Of a stretch of 64,000 nucleotides of DNA, positions 50,838 through 60,009 are shown in pieces. The notes beneath the pieces are model-generated. The model saw nothing but the letters and a program-made list of their open reading frames with translations. It made no database searches and was not told the DNA's origin. The translations under genes were made by a program, and so were the position numbers. The stretch is from Plenodomus lindquistii (Eukaryota; Ascomycota; Dothideomycetes; Pleosporales; Leptosphaeriaceae), in the NCBI GenBank assembly GCA_025504975.1, contig JANUWI010000001.1:5251719-5315718 (forward strand), written 5' to 3'. Each line of letters starts with the position of its first letter. Within the stretch, counting starts at the first letter, position 1.

Positions 50838-53800
50838 ATATCTTTAAGTACTACTAAAAATATAGAATATACTAAAGGAGAGTCTCTAGACTTTAATTTA
50901 GTATATTTTAAAGCTTTAGGACTAGTAATTTGTAAAGATACTAGTTGTAAAACTAGCTTAAATTCTAGTAATAATAGTAAAGAAAATATTATAAAGCATT
51001 TAATTACTAAGCATAAAAAGAATAGAAAAGAACTAGATAATATTAAATATAAAATAGATAATTTATCTATTACTAACTATATAGATTTAACTATAGAAGA
51101 TTATAAATATAACTTTAAAGAATTAATTAAAAAAACTAAAGGTTTTAAGTATTTATATAGTAATTATAATTACTTAAGTACTAGTTTAAAGAAAATAAAA
51201 GAGCATAATAATATAGTACATAATATAAGTAATAAAAATAGATTAAAAGATAATAGTACTTATTTTAAAGATAATATAAATATACAAAATCTATTTAGTA
51301 ATCCTAAATATAATAAGCTATTTATTACCTCTAATAATTTTAATAATAGTAAAGAAATTATATATAGTAACGCTTTAAGTAATATAGATATATCTATAAC
51401 AAACTATAAAGATTTTATTAAAGAAAGTACTAATAATAGTATATCTTTTAATAATCTAGAAAATAGAGAAATACCTACTCTATTAAGAAAATTAGAGTTT
51501 TATAGATACTATAATAATAAAGATTTAAATAAGCTAGTATCTTTAGTTCTAGTTCCAATTGCAAAAACAACTAATAATAAAAAGGAAATAGAGTTTATTT
51601 TATATAATACTATATTTAAAGAGACTTTACCTAGCTTTAGTAATAATATAGAAAAGTATAGTAAAAGAATATTACAGCAATTAGCTAAAGAAAGGCTTAA
51701 TACTATAGAGGAAAAAAACTTAATTCCTTTTAAAAAGCTAGATAGTAAAGATTCTATTAGACACTATTATAGTAATCTAGCTTTATTTATAGTATATCTT
51801 ATTAGAGTAAAAGAATTAAAATTAATAAACTCTAATTATTTAAATATACAGCCTATTATTACAAGTAATTTAAATAAACTATTAAAAACTTTAATTAAAG
51901 CTATAAAATATAGTATAGACGAAGAAAATAGACTAACTAGTAGTATTAATACTTTATATAATAAAAGCTCTAGTAGTAGTAATATTACTAATAATAATAA
52001 TAGTAATAGTACTAATATAGATTCTTTAGAAAATAGTTTAAAAGTACTTAAAGAAAGTAGAACTAAAATTATAAATAAATACTTAGTATTAATTATAGAA
52101 GATATTTTAATCTAGCCTATAGAACAAGTTAGTTTAGAAGAATATAGTATATTTAATAGTCCTTTAATTACTTATTTAGCTATTTTAGCTATTAAAACAC
52201 CTAATAAAGAACCTAAAAATGCTAGTAATATTGCTAGAGATTGCTCGCAATTATTATATACTATAAAACTAGTTTTTCTAGAATTAATTAAAGATTACTA
52301 TATAGAAGATTTAAAAGCATATAATATATTAATTAAAGAAAATCTATCTAAAAAAAAAAAAGAAAGCTTAGAAAAACCTAATATAGATAGTATATTTTTT
52401 ACTAACTATAAAAAATTACTTACTTTTAACTCTAATAATTATATAGAAGAACTTACTAGAATTAGAGCTTATACTCTAAAGATTAATAGTAATACTTTAG
52501 GTAAAGCTAGAATAAGAGATATAGATTTTAATACTATAGTTATAGATAATAAAGAAGTTAAAATAACTAAGTTAAAAGAACTATTTTATTATATAGAAGA
52601 TAAATTAGAAGAGATTTTATTTACTAGTTTTTTAAAGTGTAACTATAAAGATTTAGACTTAAATATTAATAATATACAGGATAATAATAATAATACATAA
52701 AGTAACTTCTATTTTATAAAAGAACTCTATAATAATAATACTTTTAACTTAGAAAAAAAAGGTAATTTCTTTTTAGAAAGTATAGAAATTAATAATAGTA
52801 CTTTAAATAGGTTTTTTATAGCTAAAGATAGTAATAATAAATCTAGATATAATAGAGAAAGTATTAGAAAGTACTTAGATACTAGATTAGAGTTTATAAA
52901 GCTTCTAGTACTAGAAGTTTATATTTTTTCTACTTGCCCTATTAGAGGTACAGAAGTAGAAATACTAAAGTATTTTAATTCTATTATTTTAGAAGAAAGA
53001 AATATATTTATAGATAATAATACTAAGTTAATAAAACTAGAAACTATTTATAGTAAAACTAATAATATAACAGATAAAGATAATAGTATTATAAGATTTT
53101 TAACTTCTAAATTATCTAGTATTATTAAAGTATATATTATCTTTGTAATACCTATATATAACTTTCTATGTTTTATAGAAAATAATAACTATAAATTTAG
53201 CTGTTATTTATTAGAAAATAAAGGAAAAAAAATTACTAGTAAAGAAATTAGTAAATAATTAGCTATTATATCTAAAAGAATTCTAGGAGTAGAGTTAACT
53301 ATTAATAGCTATAGGCATTTAGCTAAGTATATAATTAATAGTAAACTAGAATTTAATCTATTTAATCTAGATAAAGAAGAAGAAGAAGAAGAAATAGATT
53401 CTAGTAATAATTTAATTAAAGATTTACTATTTAATTACACGTTTAAAATTAGTAGTTTAAGATATAGTAGAGATTATAGTTTATTTAGAACTAGAACAAG
53501 CTCTATAGAGCAAAAATCTATAGATTTTACTAATAAAGTATTTAAATTTTATACCTTAGATAATAGAGATTTAAGAAAAAAGAAAGACTTTACTAGAAAT
53601 ATCTATAATTCTATAGATAACTCTAATAGTATAATAGGTAATAAAGAAAAAGATAGTAATAAAGATATAAATATTAACTCTAGTAATACTATACAATCTA
53701 GTATTAATATAAATTAAGAACTTTTTAATAGTAATAATAATATAGAAAATATAGTATATAAAAATAAAAATTCTAGTAATTTATCTACTATAGAAAATAA

Positions 53801-55083
53801 TATAACTAGTACTACCCCTAGTAAAATAAGTAGAAGAAAAAAAAAAGCTTTATTAAATAAAGCAAAATATAAAAATATGTACTTTTCTTCTATAGAGAAA
53901 TATATAGATACTAATATAGAAGTATTAGATTTAAGTAAAGATTACTCTAGCTCTATAAATAGTTAATCTAAGCCTAGTACTAATAAAAAGAATAGTAAAA
54001 GCCCTAAAGTTATTATTAAAAGTAAAAAATATAATACTACTACTACTAAAAATTATTTAGAGCAAGAATTTAATTTAGAAATAGATGCTTATAATAATAG
54101 TAATATAGAAGAAAGTAAGAATAATATTAAAAATATAGATAGTATTAATAATATAAATCTTAATAGTATAGAAAAAACTAAAATTAAAAATAGTAAAAAT
54201 AAAAGAAGTAATAGCGTCTATAATATTAGTAGCTCTACTAGTAGTATTACTTCTAGCTCTATTACTATAGAAAGTAATATTAATAATTTAAATAATAATA
54301 ATATATATATAGAGCCTAATTATAAAGTATATAAAATTAAATAAAGAAATTCTTTAGTAAGAGTACCTATAAAAAGTAATAAAGGTAAAGAAAAACTAGA
54401 AAAGAATATAGATAATATAGATAATATAGATAATATAGATAATATAGATAATATAGAAAATATAGATAATATAGATTATAGTAGTATAGTTTTAGAGTCT
54501 AGTAGTATATCTACTAATACTTTAGATAATAATACTAGTCCTAGCTTCTCTAGTATTAATATAGAACTAATAGAAGATTTATTTTTAAAATTTACTAAAA
54601 ATATAGATATAGAAGAAGAAGTTAATACTTTATTAATAGAAATAGAAACTAAAATACTAAATAATAAAATAGATAATTATATAGATTTTATCTTTAAACC
54701 TAGTAATTCTACTAAAGAAAATACTTTTTTAAATAGTATTAGATCTATAGAAGAAGTACCTATAAGTAGTATTAATACTATAGAAAATATAGCTTTTAGA
54801 AATAAAAATAATATAGAAAATATAGCTTCTAGTAGTAAAAATAATATAGAATATATAGCCTCTAGTAGTAGAGATTATATAGATAATATAGCTTTTACTA
54901 GTAGAAATAGTATAGATAATATAGCTTCTAGTAGTAGAGATAGTATAGATAATATAGCTTCTAGTAGTAATACTAATATAGAAATAGTAGATACTTTATC
55001 TAATATAAAAAAAACTTCTACTAGTAATAGTATAGCTAAAAAAGATAATATTAGAAATCTACATAAAAGAAATGCTAGTAAAG
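50838..55083 (+). pseudogene. OrsD/telomere-linked-helicase-type gene, stop-bearing, truncated by telomere
   Basis: A single frame runs about 1415 codons with no frameshift and at least six stops: TAG 52113 and TAA 52698, 53256, 53715, 53964 and 54342. The apparent start codon is ATA (50838), an ATG after RIP-type change. The N-terminus has a Cys2-His2-like finger (LVICKDTSCKTSL...IIKHLITKHKK), as in OrsD (PF12013). The order of later blocks follows the N-terminal half of fungal OrsD-RecQ/telomere-linked helicases: IPTLLRKLEFYRYY; SPLITYLAILAIKTP; IEELTRIRAYTLKINSNTLG; LLVLEVYIFSTCPIRGTEVE; LGVELTINSYRHLAKYI; ISSLRYSRDYS. After about residue 900 come Asn/Ser-rich low complexity, NID repeats (54405-54480) and 11-residue NIASSSR repeats (54765-54975). 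The frame then enters TTAGGG repeats. No helicase motifs are present. Zinc-finger Cys/His codons survive although CpA/TpG is otherwise scarce. Confidence 0.65.
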
Positions 55084-55180
55084 TAGGGTTAGGGTTAGGG
55101 TTAGGGTTAGGGTTAGGGTTAGGGTTAGGGTTAGGGTTAGGGTTAGGGTTAGGGTTAGGGTTAGGGTTAGGGTTAGGGTT
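55084..55180 (+). repeat. Telomeric TTAGGG tract 1
   Basis: About sixteen perfect TTAGGG repeats (97 bp) join the broken OrsD-type frame on the left to the 3' end of a Penelope-like element on the right. G-strand polarity puts the chromosome end to the right. The abrupt start inside a reading frame suggests healing of a broken end by telomere addition. Confidence 0.95.
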
Positions 55181-55549
55181 AAAGAGTGACAGAGCCACTG
55201 AAGAGGAACTCGATTGGATTTTATTCTTTCTGTAAAATGAAGACTCTAAATACCTCTTGTGAGGAGATACTTTTCGTTTCTTGTTGGATCTACAGAAAGA
55301 AACTCGTCAGGAGCGACAGGAGAGCAGTTTATATACATCGCCTCGGGGGGATTCCCCCGATGAGTCTGCCTTGCCTCCGAGATAAGCGCTGGGCTTGTCT
55401 CAGAATACCGGTTTTACAGTGGGACCGGCGGCAAGCAAAGGATATCGTTCGCTGGGCTTATCTGTAGAGATGTTGGCCCGAGGGGAGCGTGTTGGTATTC
55501 ATAGTTCTGGTTAGCCAATTAGGGTTAGGGTCAGGGTTAGCGCCTTGGC
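55181..55549 (-). repeat. 3' pseudo-LTR of Penelope-like element 1
   Basis: 369-bp unit repeated at 59186, 59641 and 63643. Landmarks on the plus strand: AAAGAGTGAC at its telomere-facing edge, the hammerhead region, a GGGGGATTCCCCC hairpin (55346-55358), a built-in telomere-like block with a TCAGGG variant (55518-55540), and CGCCTTGGC at the other edge. Confidence 0.9.
55230..55319 (-). ncRNA. Hammerhead ribozyme (type I-like), copy 1
   Basis: On the minus strand the conserved core is complete. CUGACGA (55310-55304) is followed by stem II GUUUCUU/AAGAAAC (55303-55297 with 55282-55276; 7 bp, G10.1-C11.1), then GAAA (55275-55272). Stem III is AGUAUCUC/GAGGUAUU (55271-55264 with 55256-55249; two G-U pairs), closed by A15.1-U16.1. 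Predicted cleavage is after A at 55247 (UUA triplet). Stem I is GCUC/GAGU (55314-55311 with 55246-55243), extended by CUGU/ACAG across an internal loop. Hammerheads are known in Penelope-like elements. This was folded by hand, so activity is inferred. Confidence 0.75.
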
Positions 55550-56076
55550 GCTTGCCCTTCTCCTATTCCTTCTGTTTCCAGAAACCGCAATGGTCGACCT
55601 TAATCGAAATAACACCGAAATGACTTACCAATCTCCTCTCGTTCTTTCCCCAATTGTCCTTCTTCCCCCGACGTCAAAATAGCTGTAAGAGAATTGGGCA
55701 AATGATCTCCCGACTCTTCGCACAGTACTTTGTGTCTTCGCCGAAGCTACTAGCACGTTTTCGTGTGGTACTAAGAAGGGGCAAACCATTTTCCAGGTTC
55801 CTCTCAAGACAACCATGTTGATGCTCCTTGAAGTGTGAAAGCTAGGCATGACGCGTCGCGATACACAGCAAGGGTCAGGAAAGAGAAAAGGCTGGTGCCG
55901 ACTTCCGAGGAAGCCACCGGGTCTTACCAAGCCTGCAGATCCTCGACGCGACTTCGGAAGAAGTTTTAATACCCTAACGGGCGCATGAAGAACCAGGATA
56001 CCAGTATTTCTCTAGAAGGGTGTCAACGGCTTCGAGCATTACGCAGGAAGCAGCCTTTCTCTGAACATTGTAAGGC

Positions 56077-58113
56077 TCAGGTCAGAGCTCGAGGGGACTG
56101 ATAGGGCATTTCTGTGCTTAAGGATGACACAGATACCGACAAATCCTCGATGTCGATTTCTTCGATTTCCTTGGTAAGGATATTTCGATTTACCGCTCGC
56201 ACAGAGTCCCACATGGACTTTGTACGTTTCTTGGCAACAAGAACATTCGGTGGGTATGGCAGGTCCGTAAGCCCATGACGGAACCATGCTTTCCTCATGT
56301 TCTCCCAGATAGCGGTCGAAGAAACCTGATCCCATACGGGGTTATATTTGGACACGGCAATGATTGCTTTCGTCCTTTCCCTTTTCTCCAGCCCGGAGCC
56401 GGGAAAGTAAGATCGCCATTGGACTTGCCGTGCCCAGGAGTGTAACACCCGATTTGGCCAGCCGCGCGCTCGGAGCCACGACAAAAATGTCGCCTTCCAT
56501 GTCAAAAAGTATGACTCCTTATAGCATATTGCGCGGACCCGGCTGAGCTCGCCTTTGATCATCCCCTTCTTGACCGACAGGGGATGGGCGCTTGCCCATG
56601 GGATATATTGGTGGTGGCTAAGCGCCTTGTGATAAGGCGCGAAGCACACCTCCGCCGACTCGGGGTGCGTGTGGAAGCGTACGTCGAGGAACGGGAGTTC
56701 GTGGGCGGAATGCGTCCATTGGATCGAAAGTCCGGGGACGCGTAATCGATCTAGCGCTTCGTCCGAAGGGTCAAGGGCGAAGATATCATCAATGTATCGT
56801 CTGTAAAACAGAGATGGTGACGCGTTGATGAATCCTTGTTCGTAGAAGGCCATGAAAAGGTTTGCAAAGACTGGAGCGCAATGTAGCCCCATTGGCACTC
56901 CGTCTGTCTGACTAACCAAGTATGGTCCGAGCTGAAACAAGGCGCTAAACCAGATTCGTTCGGCAGCGTCTAAAATCCAGTTCCTGGTCTGCTCATCATA
57001 CCAGTCGCCGGAAGATAAGATAAGCTGCAGGGCATCACGAAAATACCTCCATTGAATATTCGTGTACATGCCCGTCACATCTCCAGAGTGGAGACGTGGA
57101 GAAGTTTCCAATCTCCTATTAAAATCTGCGACTTCTGAACACAGATTCCGACTGCTTTCACATATCCATGGGAAAGATCGTTGAACCGGTAAGAGAAGGG
57201 CGTGCAGAATCCTGGCCAGCGGTCCTAACACATAAGAATGCATAGGGACTATTGGCCGAATCTTCCATGGATTTTTGTGAATCTTTGGGATACCATGGAA
57301 GACAGGGATTGTCGTATTGGAATACGCTGAACGCCAGAATTTTTGTACCTTTTTTGTAGAAAGGAACGGAAAAACTTCGCCGTTGGGCATCTTGAGCATT
57401 CTACCGTTCAGGTCATTGACGCAACCCGTAAAGAAATCGGTAAAAGCTTCCTTTCCTTGATGCTGAACCTCAAACAGCGGACGGCGTTCCCTGGGAGGGA
57501 GGTGCGCTGTTGAAGGTGATGGTAGATCCAAAAAGGCTTGGATTTGTTCCTCGTACCATTCACGAGTGACGACGACAATCCCCAGGTTTTTGTCGGTGAT
57601 GAAAGCCAGAAGCTGAGCTTCCGACAGCCATCTTTGCAGGTTTTTTGGATGGACGGTCACATGAAAGAGAGCATCGTCCTTTACATCTCGTCGGGGTATA
57701 GATCGCTCATGGAGCGCATGACGCAGAGTCTTCCTCCCGTCAAGAATACAATCTGCAAACCAGTCGTCGTCAATGCCAGGGTCCCAACCGGAAGCGAGAT
57801 ACGGGATTGATTTCGCCCAGTCGGGGGTAACGTCATCTTGATCGTTACCTTTTTTCCAAAAATAGGTGAGGAGTCTGGCCTTGCGGCAAAGTTCCTCGAA
57901 CCAATCTTCAGCACCCTTTTCCGAATATCGAATAGGGAAGAGGTGTTTCAAGTTTACACTAAGGGTGTACTCGATGTCCGGGGGAAGTCTGACACCATCG
58001 AGTTTGTGTACACCTGGTTTCCATGACATGAGAGTCTCAAACCAATGAGACGGCCATGTACGCCAGATGTACATGTATTGTGCAGTGTTACTTGAGAGTT
58101 GGTAGAACTCCAA
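56077..58113 (-). CDS. Penelope-type reverse transcriptase (ORF2), element 1
   Basis: 678 codons counted from a TTG at 58113; no ATG is present there, and the frame is open upstream to 58401 inside ORF1. Blocks in order: FITDKNLGIVVV (171-182, RT1-like), FHGIPKIHKNPWKIRPIVP (272-290), SGDVTGMYTNI (343-353, catalytic D345), TDGVPMGLHCAPVFANL (403-419), RRYIDDIFAL (438-447, D442/D443), LPFLDVRF (473-480), and a Lys/Arg-rich thumb around VKKGMIKGELSRVRAICYKE. These are diagnostic of Penelope-like RTs. The protein ends ~150 residues after the thumb with no GIY-YIG domain. It is expected to copy the element RNA at telomeric 3' ends in the nucleus, most likely as part of an ORF1-ORF2 fusion made by -1 frameshifting. 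Confidence 0.9.
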   Translation of the reverse strand: MEFYQLSSNTAQYMYIWRTWPSHWFETLMSWKPGVHKLDGVRLPPDIEYTLSVNLKHLFPIRYSEKGAEDWFEELCRKARLLTYFWKKGNDQDDVTPDWAKSIPYLASGWDPGIDDDWFADCILDGRKTLRHALHERSIPRRDVKDDALFHVTVHPKNLQRWLSEAQLLAFITDKNLGIVVVTREWYEEQIQAFLDLPSPSTAHLPPRERRPLFEVQHQGKEAFTDFFTGCVNDLNGRMLKMPNGEVFPFLSTKKVQKFWRSAYSNTTIPVFHGIPKIHKNPWKIRPIVPMHSYVLGPLARILHALLLPVQRSFPWICESSRNLCSEVADFNRRLETSPRLHSGDVTGMYTNIQWRYFRDALQLILSSGDWYDEQTRNWILDAAERIWFSALFQLGPYLVSQTDGVPMGLHCAPVFANLFMAFYEQGFINASPSLFYRRYIDDIFALDPSDEALDRLRVPGLSIQWTHSAHELPFLDVRFHTHPESAEVCFAPYHKALSHHQYIPWASAHPLSVKKGMIKGELSRVRAICYKESYFLTWKATFLSWLRARGWPNRVLHSWARQVQWRSYFPGSGLEKRERTKAIIAVSKYNPVWDQVSSTAIWENMRKAWFRHGLTDLPYPPNVLVAKKRTKSMWDSVRAVNRNILTKEIEEIDIEDLSVSVSSLSTEMPYQSPRALT

Positions 58114-58148
58114 AGGCAGCTTGCCTGATGCAAAGGGAGCCGGTGCAT

Positions 58149-59147
58149 CTAAGGCTTCTTGGGCTGCCTTCTGGAGGAAGAACCGCGTTTTCCGTTTTTT
58201 TGTTGGCGGTCCTTCTTCCCAATTTTGTTGGGATTCTTCTGGTTTTTGGTCTTGGAGGGACCAGCCCCTCTCCGACCTTTTCCCGATTTTTTCTTGTTGG
58301 CTTTGGCCTTGTCTTGGGCAGACTGCCTTTGCCGTTTCGCGATTTCTTTGACGAACACTTCGAGACTTTTGGAGTCCGTTGGCATGACGGCTGTCCCGTC
58401 TCTACGTGCTCTTTTAACTGTGCTAGATTTCTTTGCCCTAAGGCTCATCTGTTTCTGCGCAGTATTCTCTCCAATTGATATGGCTGATTGTACCAGGGAC
58501 AGGGAGCAGGCGGGGTCGAGCAGAATAGCCGAGGCCTCAAAGCTCACCCCTTCCATCTGGGCGATGGGTAACCAGCTTCTGTGTAGTAAATTCGCCTGCT
58601 GTGTCTGGTTGCATAGACCGGTCAGGGATTGCACCTCAAGGTCCTTGATTTCGATCATGCGGGTGAGTGACAGCTTTTTGGCTTCCTTGAGAGATTCATC
58701 GAAATTTCGCGGGATGCTACCGCCGTGTTCAGCAAGCTTGCTGACCTGAATGGACGGAGCACGAAGGGATTTAAGCTCCAGGATAGAGTCGAAGTTTTCT
58801 TTAGCGATGCAATCTCTCCATTCCGCGAGGAGGGAGACTGCAAGCGCTTTCTTGACGTGTGCTTGCACAATGTTGTCAAGATTGACTCGAGTTCTGTCCT
58901 GTGCTACGGCTGGAACGCTAGACACCAGTTGTGCAACGCTGCGCGAGTTGACGATTTTCTTCAGAAAAGCAGAAACGACTTCAAGCCCGAGGGCCATTCG
59001 TCGATTATGCAATTCCGAATTGACGCTGGATTGGGTTTCAACGGGAATGGTTGACGAGTCAACCTCCATATCGTCTTGGCGGGGTGAGGGGCCCGCCCTG
59101 GCGCGGTTCTGCTGTCCTCGTTGAGGAGTGTGTGGTGAAGCGGACAT
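58149..59147 (-). CDS. ORF1 basic protein of Penelope-like element 1
   Basis: 332 codons from ATG at 59147; in-frame TTG codons just upstream are less likely starts. The N-terminus is Pro/Arg/Gln-rich (MSASPHTPQRGQQNRARAGP). The middle is helical, with LGLEVVSAFLKKIVNSRSVA and LARNL-like leucine spacing. The last ~75 residues are strongly basic (NKKKSGKGRRGAGPSKTKNQ and a KRGSSSRRQPKKP end). That tail suggests RNA or telomeric-DNA binding, as in other retroelement ORF1/Gag proteins; no named domain recognised. The last 250 nt overlap the ORF2 frame and carry a slippery heptamer at codons 316-318. ORF1 stops with TAG directly followed by ATG in the same frame, which leads nowhere useful. Confidence 0.8.
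   Translation of the reverse strand: MSASPHTPQRGQQNRARAGPSPRQDDMEVDSSTIPVETQSSVNSELHNRRMALGLEVVSAFLKKIVNSRSVAQLVSSVPAVAQDRTRVNLDNIVQAHVKKALAVSLLAEWRDCIAKENFDSILELKSLRAPSIQVSKLAEHGGSIPRNFDESLKEAKKLSLTRMIEIKDLEVQSLTGLCNQTQQANLLHRSWLPIAQMEGVSFEASAILLDPACSLSLVQSAISIGENTAQKQMSLRAKKSSTVKRARRDGTAVMPTDSKSLEVFVKEIAKRQRQSAQDKAKANKKKSGKGRRGAGPSKTKNQKNPNKIGKKDRQQKNGKRGSSSRRQPKKP
58194..58200 (-). promoter_or_regulatory. Putative -1 ribosomal frameshift site A_AAA_AAC
   Basis: On the minus strand ORF1 reads CAA AAA AAC with the heptamer A AAA AAC in the correct zero frame. A -1 slip enters exactly the ORF2 frame, which then has 27 codons before the TTG at 58113 and no stop. Downstream, AAGGCAGC and GCUGCCUU form an 8-bp inverted repeat starting about 23 nt after the heptamer, with a smaller GGAA/UUCC hairpin between. 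The site is conserved in element 2 (62650-62656). Confidence 0.65.
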
Positions 59148-59174
59148 GGTGACCAAAAGAGTTGTTGTTGAGGA

Positions 59175-59185
59175 GGGTTAGGGTT
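59175..59185 (-). repeat. Internal telomeric seed at pLTR/body junction, element 1
   Basis: GGGTTAGGGTT (plus strand), less than two repeats, sits between the 5' pseudo-LTR and the ORF1 leader. The same 11 bases occur at 63632-63642. It shows the body was joined to the pseudo-LTR through a telomere-type end. Confidence 0.85.
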
Positions 59186-59554
59186 AAAGAGTGACAGAGC
59201 CACTGAAGAGGAACTCGATTGGATTTTATTCTTTCTGTAAAATGAAGACTCTAAATACCTCTTGTGAGGAGATACTTTTCGTTTCTTGTTGGATCTACAG
59301 AAAGAAACTCGTCAGGAGCGACAGGAGAGCAGTTTATATACATCGCCTCGGGGGGATTCCCCCGATGAGTCTGCCTTGCCTCCGAGATAAGCGCTGGGCT
59401 TGTCTCAGAATACCGGTTTTACAGTGGGACCGGCGGCAAGCAAAGGATATCGTTCGCTGGGCTTATCTGTAGAGATGTTGGCCCGAGGGGAGCGTGTTGG
59501 TATTCATAGTTCTGGTTAGCCAATTAGGGTTAGGGTCAGGGTTAGCGCCTTGGC
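59186..59554 (-). repeat. 5' pseudo-LTR of Penelope-like element 1
   Basis: 369 bp, nearly identical to 55181-55549. On its outer side it stops in the middle of the GCGCC-TT-GGCGC palindrome (here GCGCCTTGGC) and passes straight into TTAGGG repeats, so this is the 5' terminus of the inserted copy. Confidence 0.9.
59235..59324 (-). ncRNA. Hammerhead ribozyme, copy 2
   Basis: Same core, stems and predicted cleavage as copy 1, shifted by 4005 bp (CUGACGA 59315-59309, GAAA 59280-59277). All core residues are intact. Confidence 0.75.
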
Positions 59555-59640
59555 TTAGGGTTAGGGTTAGGGTTAGGGTTAGGGTTAGGGTTAGGGTTAG
59601 GGTTAGGGTTAGGGTTAGGGTTAGGGTTAGGGTTAGGGTT
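59555..59640 (+). repeat. Telomeric TTAGGG tract 2
   Basis: About fourteen TTAGGG repeats (86 bp) separate the 5' end of element 1 from the 3' end of element 2. The chromosome end was apparently capped by telomere repeats after the first insertion, and the second element then used that cap. Confidence 0.95.
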
Positions 59641-60009
59641 AAAGAGTGACAAAGCCACTGAAGAAGAACTCGATTGGATTTTATTCTTTCTGTAAAATGA
59701 AGACTCTAAATATCTCTTGTGAGGAGATACTGTTCGTTTCTTGTTGGATCTACAGAAAGAAACTCGTCAGGAGCGACAGGAGAGCAGTTTATATACATCG
59801 CCTCGGGGGGATTCCCCCGATGAGTCTGCCTTGCCTCCGAGATAAGCGCTGGGCTTGTCTCAGAATACCGGTTTTACAGTGGGACCGGCGGCAAGCAAAG
59901 GATATCGTTCGCTGGGCTTATCTGTAGAGATGTTGGCCCGAGGGGAGCGTGTTGGTATTCATAGTTCTGGTTAACCGATTAGGGTTAGGGTCAGGGTTAG
60001 CGCCTTGGC
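59641..60009 (-). repeat. 3' pseudo-LTR of Penelope-like element 2
   Basis: 369 bp. Differs from copies 1 and 2 by scattered substitutions, including GGTTAACCGATT for GGTTAGCCAATT near its inner edge, shared with 63643-64000. So the two pseudo-LTRs of element 2 are related as a pair. Confidence 0.9.
59690..59779 (-). ncRNA. Hammerhead ribozyme, copy 3 (core mutated)
   Basis: Stems II and III are as in the other copies (stem III here has fewer G-U pairs), but GAAA has become GAAC. That replaces A15.1, which should pair with U16.1 next to the cleavage site. Cleavage is predicted to be weak or lost. Confidence 0.65.

Larger units (their letters stand above)
55181..59554 (-). mobile_element. Telomere-inserted EN-lacking Penelope-like element, copy 1
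   Basis: A 4374-bp unit on the minus strand: 5' pseudo-LTR (59554-59186), short telomeric seed (59185-59175), ORF1, ORF2 (reverse transcriptase), 3'UTR (56076-55550), 3' pseudo-LTR (55549-55181), then telomere repeats. Its 3' end faces the centromere, as expected if cDNA synthesis starts from a TTAGGG 3' end. RT motifs are of Penelope type and no GIY-YIG endonuclease follows, so it belongs with telomere-associated EN-minus elements (Athena/Coprina group). Composition is normal, with no RIP, so insertion is recent or the terminal repeat escapes RIP. Confidence 0.88.

Noticed and set aside
55084..55180. True chromosome terminus at tract 1
   Set aside because: Sequence continues for ~9 kb with another telomeric tract, so tract 1 is interstitial; the terminus must lie right of the window.
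54875..55198. 107-codon minus-strand frame with Asn-Pro and Leu/Ile repeats
   Set aside because: It is the complement of TTAGGG repeats and of the NIASSSR coding repeat.
55341..55370. Plus-strand CCGATGAGTC resembling a second hammerhead core
   Set aside because: The core U4 is replaced by C and no matching GAAA or stems are placed correctly; the real fold is on the minus strand.
58159..58749. 196-codon plus-strand frame and many other plus-strand frames across both Penelope-like elements
   Set aside because: They lie antisense to ORF1/ORF2, translate to compositionally odd Phe/Leu/Cys-rich peptides, and are duplicated only because the elements are.
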